64,000 bases of DNA from positions 6,852,272 through 6,916,271 of the forward strand of contig CP073041.1 of NCBI GenBank assembly GCA_025370055.1, given 5' to 3'. The notes below the pieces were generated by a model. That model ran no database searches. It saw only the letters and a program-made list of their open reading frames with translations, and was not told the origin of the DNA. The position numbers and the translations under genes are program-made. Of the stretch, positions 59,248 to 64,000 are shown piece after piece. Positions within the stretch are counted from its first letter, which is position 1. Each line of letters opens with the position of its first letter. The stretch comes from Woronichinia naegeliana WA131 (GTDB taxonomy: Bacteria; Cyanobacteriota; Cyanobacteriia; Cyanobacteriales; Microcystaceae).

Positions 59248-59832
59248 ATGACCGCTTATACCATCAATCTTGATCCCATTTTGAAACTGAATAAAGAACA
59301 GTTTTACGAACTCTGTGCTGCTAATCCAGACCTTAAACTTGAACGCAATGCCAACGGAGAACTTGTCATTATGTCCCCCACTGGTGGTGAAACGAGTGCT
59401 TGGAATGCTGATATTAATCTTGACTTAGGAATGTGGAATCGCCAACAGCGATCGGGTAAAGTCTTTGACTCTTCTGGCGGATTTTCTCTTCCCCAAGGCT
59501 CTGAGCGATCGCCCGATGCCGCCTGGATACCCCTGGAAAAATGGAATGCCCTCTCTCCCGAACAGCGCAAGAAATTTTTACCCCTATGTCCCGACTTTGC
59601 GATCGAGCTTTTATCGCCGACCGATTCCTGGATTAAGGGTTTAGCCAAAATGCAAGAATATCAGGATAATGGCTGTCGTTTGGGTTGGCTCATCGATCCC
59701 GAAAGCAAACGAGTGGCAATTTATCGTTTAGGTCAAACTCCAGAGATTCTTAATGCACCAGCTAGTTTGTCAGGAGAAGAGGTGCTCCAGGGATTTGTGC
59801 TGAATTTAGAACCCATCTGGTCTGCCTCGTAA
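59248..59832 (+). CDS. Uma2 family (DUF820) restriction-nuclease-fold protein
   Basis: 194 residues. LKLNKEQFYELCAANPDLKLERNANGELVIMSPTGGET at the start and SPDAAWIP, FAIELLSPTDS and LGWLIDPESKRVAIY later are standard Uma2 motifs, carrying the PD-(D/E)XK-like Asp, Glu and Lys positions. Very abundant in cyanobacteria; biochemical role unproven. Ends the accessory island. Confidence 0.9.
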   Translation: MTAYTINLDPILKLNKEQFYELCAANPDLKLERNANGELVIMSPTGGETSAWNADINLDLGMWNRQQRSGKVFDSSGGFSLPQGSERSPDAAWIPLEKWNALSPEQRKKFLPLCPDFAIELLSPTDSWIKGLAKMQEYQDNGCRLGWLIDPESKRVAIYRLGQTPEILNAPASLSGEEVLQGFVLNLEPIWSAS

Positions 59833-59907
59833 ATCTCCCTGAAGTTAGCGAACTTGCTAAGATCAACGAAAGTAGCATCATTCGCCTAAAGCGTACCATC
59901 AAAACCT

Positions 59908-60750
59908 ATGCGTCGATTTCTTAGCCTCTTGCTCATCTTGCTCCTGAGCGTAACCACAGTGGCCTGTGGTAGTGGATCGAACCAATCCCAATCCGGTAAT
60001 AATGCTCCCAAAATTGAAAATCAAATTACCAGTGGACGTTATTCCGTACAACAAGCAACCTACGATGATAGCAATGGTGTTTATCGCCTCATGTTACTGG
60101 GCACTCCGGCCGGAAAATCTCCTACCTATCAAACGGAAGCTCTACAAATGGCTCGCTTGACCGATGAAGATATTAAAAAAGGAGAAAAAACCTATGTCCA
60201 GATCAATGGGGATCAAGCTGAACTGTACCTAACCGAAGATTTTAAAATTGAATACGTTCATAACGTCACCGAAGTTCAAAATAATCCCCAAACAGGCCAA
60301 AAAGAAACCGTTGTCGTCCGTCAAGAATCGAGCTTTTGGACACCCTTTGCAGGGGCTTTAGCGGGTCAAGCTCTGGGTAGCTTACTGTTTCGTCCCCAAT
60401 ATTATGTTCCACCGATGTATTCGGGTGGCCCTTTGACTGGCTATGGTGGTTCTGGTCGTAGCTACGGCCAAGCAGTAAATACCTATCGCGGTCGCTATAA
60501 TTCGGCTCCTCCGGTGGAGAAAAATCGCCAAACCCTACGCACAACGGGCAATTTACGCCAATATCCTTCTTCCTCTGCCAATAAAGCCAATGGTAAACCC
60601 TCCTATAATTCCACCAAGTCCAGTGGTTCAGGTTTTGGTTCTAGTCGTCTGAAATCCTCAGGATCGTCCTATTCCAGCCCGCGACGGAGTAGTTTTGGTA
60701 GCAGTTCAGGTTCCCGTTCCCGTAGTTTTGGCAGTAGCCGTCGTCGCTAA
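59908..60750 (+). CDS. Lipoprotein with Ser/Arg-rich tail
   Basis: 280 residues. Signal peptide with lipobox TTVAC-G at residue 20 (lipidation of Cys). The folded middle (about 40-150) has no family I know; a hydrophobic AGALAGQALGSLLF precedes a Gly/Tyr-rich stretch. The last ~70 residues are Ser/Gly/Arg repeats (SSGSGFGSSRLKSSGS...RSFGSSRRR), probably disordered and positively charged. Conserved in cyanobacteria as hypothetical; envelope location inferred. Confidence 0.7.
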   Translation: MRRFLSLLLILLLSVTTVACGSGSNQSQSGNNAPKIENQITSGRYSVQQATYDDSNGVYRLMLLGTPAGKSPTYQTEALQMARLTDEDIKKGEKTYVQINGDQAELYLTEDFKIEYVHNVTEVQNNPQTGQKETVVVRQESSFWTPFAGALAGQALGSLLFRPQYYVPPMYSGGPLTGYGGSGRSYGQAVNTYRGRYNSAPPVEKNRQTLRTTGNLRQYPSSSANKANGKPSYNSTKSSGSGFGSSRLKSSGSSYSSPRRSSFGSSSGSRSRSFGSSRRR

Positions 60751-60800
60751 CTTTCTGTTCCGATATTTTCAGGAAAATCTAAACTAGCTCAAGGTTTAAG

Positions 60801-60826
60801 GGATATTAATTCTAATATCCTTTTTT
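60801..60826 (+). terminator. Rho-independent terminator after the lipoprotein gene
   Basis: An 8-bp perfect stem GGATATTA/TAATATCC with a 4-base loop, followed by six T. Confidence 0.85.
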
Positions 60827-61038
60827 ATTCTATGTACTGGTTCAGCTTGGTTAAAGGCCCCAAGCTTGACTCGCTAGGGGTTTGAGAAATAAAGAAGTCT
60901 ATGGGCGGAACTAGCATCATCCTGATCTGAACACGCTATAAATGTGAAGAAACGTAACGTATTTTGTCAAGTTTTATAGAGACTTGGGGCGTTTATGTCA
61001 GAACTTGACCACTAAAACCGTATAATTACCCCATAAAT

Positions 61039-61054
61039 CTTAAGAATTCTTAAG
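61039..61054. promoter_or_regulatory. 16-bp perfect palindrome upstream of the DUF1997 gene
   Basis: CTTAAGAATTCTTAAG, 60 bases before the start codon and just downstream of a TATAAT-like box at 61021. Position suggests an operator; the binding protein is unknown. The rest of the gap 60827-61113 shows nothing else. Confidence 0.45.
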
Positions 61055-61113
61055 AAATGTAAAGTAAAATTAACGTAACCGCTTCGATCCCTTGACCAAT
61101 CCTTAAAGACAGT

Positions 61114-61701
61114 ATGAATGTTTGTTTCTCTGCGACGGAATCTTTGGCTTTGACTCTGACCGATCCCCTCACCTCGCTCCAGCATTATCTACGACAACCT
61201 CAACGTTTGGTAAAGGCGATCGCCGATCCGAAGTTAATGGAAGTATTGTCGGAAAACCGCTTTCGTCTTAAGATGCGTCCCTTAAGCTTTATGGACTTAT
61301 ACCATTTTCAGCCAACGGTGGTGCTACGAGTCTGGAGTACAAGCACCGGAACTGTCTATTTGGAATCGGAAAGTTGTGAGATTCGCGGTATTGACTACAT
61401 TAACCATCGTTTTTCCCTGCAACTAAAGGGTAAATTGGCTCCCTACGAACAAAATCAACAAACCTCTCTACAGGGCAAAGCTGATTTAAAAGTCAGTGTG
61501 GATCTTCCCCATGCCCTCTGGTTAACCCCCACCCCCCTACTGGAAATGGCAGCCAATGGTTTGCTTAGGGGGGTTTTAGGGCGCATCAAACAACGGCTGC
61601 TAACTCAACTGTTAGAGGATTATCACCATTGGACTCAGCAAACCTCCTCTGAATTAGCCTCTACTCCTCGTCTATCCTCTGCCTTAAACCCTTTGCTTTA
61701 G
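61114..61701 (+). CDS. DUF1997 family protein
   Basis: 195 residues. LQHYLRQPQRLVKAIADPKLMEVLSENRFRLKMRPLSFMDLYHFQPTVVLRVW and the amphipathic C-terminal VLGRIKQRLLTQLLEDYHHW match DUF1997, found in cyanobacteria and chloroplasts, with a START-like lipid-binding look. Function unknown. Soluble, no signal peptide. Confidence 0.82.
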   Translation: MNVCFSATESLALTLTDPLTSLQHYLRQPQRLVKAIADPKLMEVLSENRFRLKMRPLSFMDLYHFQPTVVLRVWSTSTGTVYLESESCEIRGIDYINHRFSLQLKGKLAPYEQNQQTSLQGKADLKVSVDLPHALWLTPTPLLEMAANGLLRGVLGRIKQRLLTQLLEDYHHWTQQTSSELASTPRLSSALNPLL

Positions 61702-61743
61702 CTTTTAGCGACTAAGTAAGTGGGCTTAATTAATTGTTAGATA

Positions 61744-61792
61744 GTGGAACAGGCTTCTAGCCTGTGGACGGGCAGGATGCCCATCCCACGTT
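61744..61792. repeat. Dispersed cyanobacterial intergenic repeat
   Basis: GGAACAGGCTTCTAGCCTGT then GGACGGGCAGGATGCCCATCC: two adjoining hairpins (ACAGGCT/AGCCTGT and GGGCA/TGCCC). This type of unit occurs many times in cyanobacterial genomes. It lies between converging genes and may act as a terminator. Confidence 0.6.
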
Positions 61793-61812
61793 TTATATTT
61801 AATTGCAACCAG

Positions 61813-63144
61813 CTACTTACGACGCGCTTGACCAACAACCTTGACCACATCTACCAGCATTTCGATCGCAATGTCTTTGCCTGGACAAATTCTGCCTGCA
61901 TGGCGATCGCCGACGGAATGGAAACCTAAATGATAAGGACAAAGATTTTCCCGTTCCGCATTAAATTCGTAGGTGCTGGGCCCCCAAACGGTCTCATCCA
62001 GTAACCCTAAAATCATCGGAATTAAAATTTTTGTTCCCGTCGGAAAAGTCAGGTTACGGCCAGCGATCGCGGCAGTAAAATCAGAGGTTGCCACATGGTG
62101 GGTTGCACTAACAGGGGCCCACAGACGGGCACACTCTAACAGATAACGTTGAATAGCGGGACGATCTTCTAGATCCAAACTATCCCAATGATCGGTAATT
62201 GAGATCTCAGCCGTTTTTTGGCCCGTATAGGCCGGTAGGGGTCGATAACCCAGGGCCGTATAACCAAGATGAAGGGGCCCCTGAAGAGCCGCAATATTCA
62301 TAATCGCTGTCATCAGTTTGGCCAATTCCCGTCGCGTCATGGCTTGATACTGGTTTTCTGACGGTTGAAAATGGGCTAAGGCAGGGGATTGTTCATAAAT
62401 AGTGGCCACTTCTTCAATTAAGTCAGCTAACTTTTCCCCTTTAAGACGATCCAAAATTTTCAGAATTAGTCCCGCTCCGACAAAATAATGCAGGGTTCCC
62501 TTACGGGTGTAATACAACTCGGTGAGGCGTTGCATAGTGGCGCGATCACTCGGATCAAGACCAAAAAGTACATAATGCAAATATCTGACTAAAAAAGCCA
62601 TCCAACCCCGTTGATCATCGGTAAAAAAAGCCTGATCTTTGTCACCAGAGAGGGTCTGATAATCCTCGGCTAATTGGGCTAATAAAGCCTGGGCAGTGCC
62701 ATCCCGTTGTCGAGCTTGGGCTGGCTCATTTAATAAATAGAACTGCATACATTGACGAAAGGCTTCATGGGCTCCTGTTCCTCCAGCCTCTTGATCCGAT
62801 AGGGACAGTAAAAAGAGATTCCGTCCGCCCACGTCCTGATTCGGCGATCGCTGGGCCGATAAAATAGAAGTCCCTAAACGCCAAGTACGGGCCTGGGGTG
62901 AGGTGAGAGCCTGACTAATTTGGGTAAAATCCCCTAGAACCACCTGACCGGCACAGCAAAAATTAGCTCCCAATACCCGCCGCTTCTGATCCAAATAGGT
63001 AGGATTATTTGCTAACACACCTTCCACCAAACTAATGATCGGTAATAACCATTGACTACGCTTTTTCTGGGGATGTTGTAGGGCCCAACTTTGAAATTGG
63101 TTCAGGGTGACATCGATCAAAGATGGCGAGGATTGAGTAGTCAT
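61813..63144 (-). CDS. Atypical cytochrome P450
   Basis: 443 residues from ATG at 63144 (a TTG at 63177 is less likely). The K-helix ExxR is seen in LLECARLWAP, and the heme loop in FHSVGDRHAGRICPGKDIA with the Cys ligand, Arg two before it and Gly two after. The loop is longer than the usual FxxGxRxCxG and recalls the CPGE/CPGK loops of CYP152 peroxygenases and CYP74. The I-helix Thr motif is not evident, compatible with a peroxygenase-like enzyme. No redox partner nearby. Substrate unknown. Confidence 0.65.
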   Translation of the reverse strand: MTTQSSPSLIDVTLNQFQSWALQHPQKKRSQWLLPIISLVEGVLANNPTYLDQKRRVLGANFCCAGQVVLGDFTQISQALTSPQARTWRLGTSILSAQRSPNQDVGGRNLFLLSLSDQEAGGTGAHEAFRQCMQFYLLNEPAQARQRDGTAQALLAQLAEDYQTLSGDKDQAFFTDDQRGWMAFLVRYLHYVLFGLDPSDRATMQRLTELYYTRKGTLHYFVGAGLILKILDRLKGEKLADLIEEVATIYEQSPALAHFQPSENQYQAMTRRELAKLMTAIMNIAALQGPLHLGYTALGYRPLPAYTGQKTAEISITDHWDSLDLEDRPAIQRYLLECARLWAPVSATHHVATSDFTAAIAGRNLTFPTGTKILIPMILGLLDETVWGPSTYEFNAERENLCPYHLGFHSVGDRHAGRICPGKDIAIEMLVDVVKVVGQARRK

Positions 63145-63231
63145 AATCGAGGATTGAGGCGTAAGGAATAGCTCCAATCATATCATTTTGGATTTCGCTT
63201 TTTATCTCTACTGCTGTGTGCTCATGTGTGC

Positions 63232-64000
63232 TTAAAAGAGACTTAATTGTTGAGGGGGATGGGCAAGTTTATCCCAGGGCAAAGGGTCAAGACCAATACA
63301 CTCCTGTTGTAATTGTTGATAAAAATAGCGGGCAATCTGGGGAGAATGATCTTCAATCGGGCAATGAATAAAACAATAAACAGTGATATTTGTATTTAGC
63401 CAATCTTGAATTTTCTGTCCCCATTCTTTTAGGTAAAGATCATTGAGGACTAACTGAGGATGACTAATAAAACGAATCAGGACAAAGTTTGCGGTCAGGG
63501 TAAAGTTAACGGGGACATCCGGCTTAGGACGTTGGGAATGGCTCAGGGGATTATCTGAGCAACGATAAACGGGACGGGTATCTAAAATGACCTGGGCAAC
63601 ATTCAAGTTTTGTAAGCATTGATGTAACTTTTCTTGATACGGCGATCGCCACCAATCGAGATGACGAACTTCAACTGCTAAGGGAATATTGGCGAACAAA
63701 AGAGACGCTAAAAATTGTTGTAAATCTTCTAGATAATTGGGGCCATAACTGGGCGGCAATTGGGCAAAAATACAGCCGAGTTTATGATCAAGGACTTGCA
63801 CCCGTTCGATAAATTGTTGGGTTTCTGCTAGGTTAGGAATTAAGGCTCCTTGATGGGTAATCGTCTGGGGAAATTTTAGGCAAAACTTAAAAGAGTTTGG
63901 GGTTTCTTCTTGCCAGCGTTGAACCGTTGCGCTTGAAGGCATGGCATAAAAAGTGGTATTTCCTTCAACAGTATGGAAGCGTTGACTATAGCAACTTAAA
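63232..64000 (-). CDS. DUF72 domain protein, 5' part beyond the window
   Basis: The frame continues to the edge: before MPSSATVQRW it reads FHTVEGNTTFYA, the usual DUF72 VEVNSTFY-like start, so the first ATG at 63942 is internal. SFKFCLKFPQTITHQ, GCIFAQLPPSYGP, AVEVRHLDWW and VYCFIHCP(x) segments belong to the TIM-barrel DUF72 family (possible nuclease or isomerase; unproven). 87 bases from the P450 gene, same strand. Confidence 0.88.
   Translation of the reverse strand, partial: LSCYSQRFHTVEGNTTFYAMPSSATVQRWQEETPNSFKFCLKFPQTITHQGALIPNLAETQQFIERVQVLDHKLGCIFAQLPPSYGPNYLEDLQQFLASLLFANIPLAVEVRHLDWWRSPYQEKLHQCLQNLNVAQVILDTRPVYRCSDNPLSHSQRPKPDVPVNFTLTANFVLIRFISHPQLVLNDLYLKEWGQKIQDWLNTNITVYCFIHCPIEDHSPQIARYFYQQLQQECIGLDPLPWDKLAHPPQQLSLF

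Noticed and set aside
60827-61038. Possible tRNA or small RNA between the lipoprotein and DUF1997 genes
   Set aside because: No cloverleaf or conserved RNA motif could be folded by eye; only a TATAAT-like box was seen.

Overview
The window comes from a cyanobacterial chromosome. Evidence: a very high density of the HIP1 octamer GCGATCGC, split glycyl-tRNA synthetase (glyS beta subunit), cyanobacterial hypothetical families (Lin0512, DUF1361, DUF1997, zinc-ribbon/PP2C fusion, LCP, ThiS) and the insertion sequence (IS) families typical of bloom-forming colonial genera (Microcystis/Woronichinia-like). The genus cannot be fixed from sequence alone. No rRNA, tRNA or CRISPR array was recognised.

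Layout. (1) 1-14.5 kb is a conventional gene-dense core: 3' part of a class A penicillin-binding protein, Lin0512, DUF1361 membrane protein, GIY-YIG-like protein, an ABC-2 permease/ATPase pair, a PAS sensor kinase with a degenerate receiver, glyS, a VOC protein, a zinc-ribbon/pseudokinase/PP2C phosphatase, rfbD, a small secreted protein and an orphan ParA. (2) 14.5-30.8 kb is a mobile-element pile-up: an IS630 element, then a composite transposon of two inverted ISAs1-type copies (15996-29024) flanked by a 10-bp target duplication and carrying a histidine-kinase fragment, each arm bloated by later insertions. (3) 30.8-36.8 kb is core again: ThiS, a secreted protein with a possible YkuD-like motif, a B12/radical-SAM protein, an alpha/beta hydrolase and an LCP ligase. 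(4) 37.1-45.1 kb is a second nested IS cluster. (5) 45.5-48.9 kb is a satellite-like array of roughly 31-bp units built on HIP1, itself carrying a MITE and an IS. (6) 49-59.8 kb is an accessory island: an unknown AT-rich gene, a HigBA-like pair, leuS (core), a second RelE-type pair, DUF2283/DUF2442, MntA/HepT, then a two-gene STAND (NB-ARC/TPR) unit, a nucleotidyltransferase with a truncated HEPN partner, and a Uma2 nuclease. (7) 59.9-64 kb returns to core-type genes: lipoprotein, DUF1997, an atypical P450 and DUF72 (cut by the window edge).

How it works together. The IS clusters can be fully un-nested from their target-site duplications. Both arms of the composite transposon reduce to exactly 1725 bp, both unassigned 'IS-X' copies to about 1.6 kb, and all four MITEs to 210 bp. 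The MITEs share termini and 6-bp (once 7-bp) target duplications with the IS1182/IS5-like element, so that transposase is their likely driver. Four of five ISKra4-type copies share one unusual frameshift while a single copy is intact. The island around leuS looks like a hot spot for toxin-antitoxin and conflict genes; the most interesting protein system is the gene pair 55723-58715, which shares a duplicated linker motif between a small adaptor-like protein and an NB-ARC/TPR STAND ATPase.
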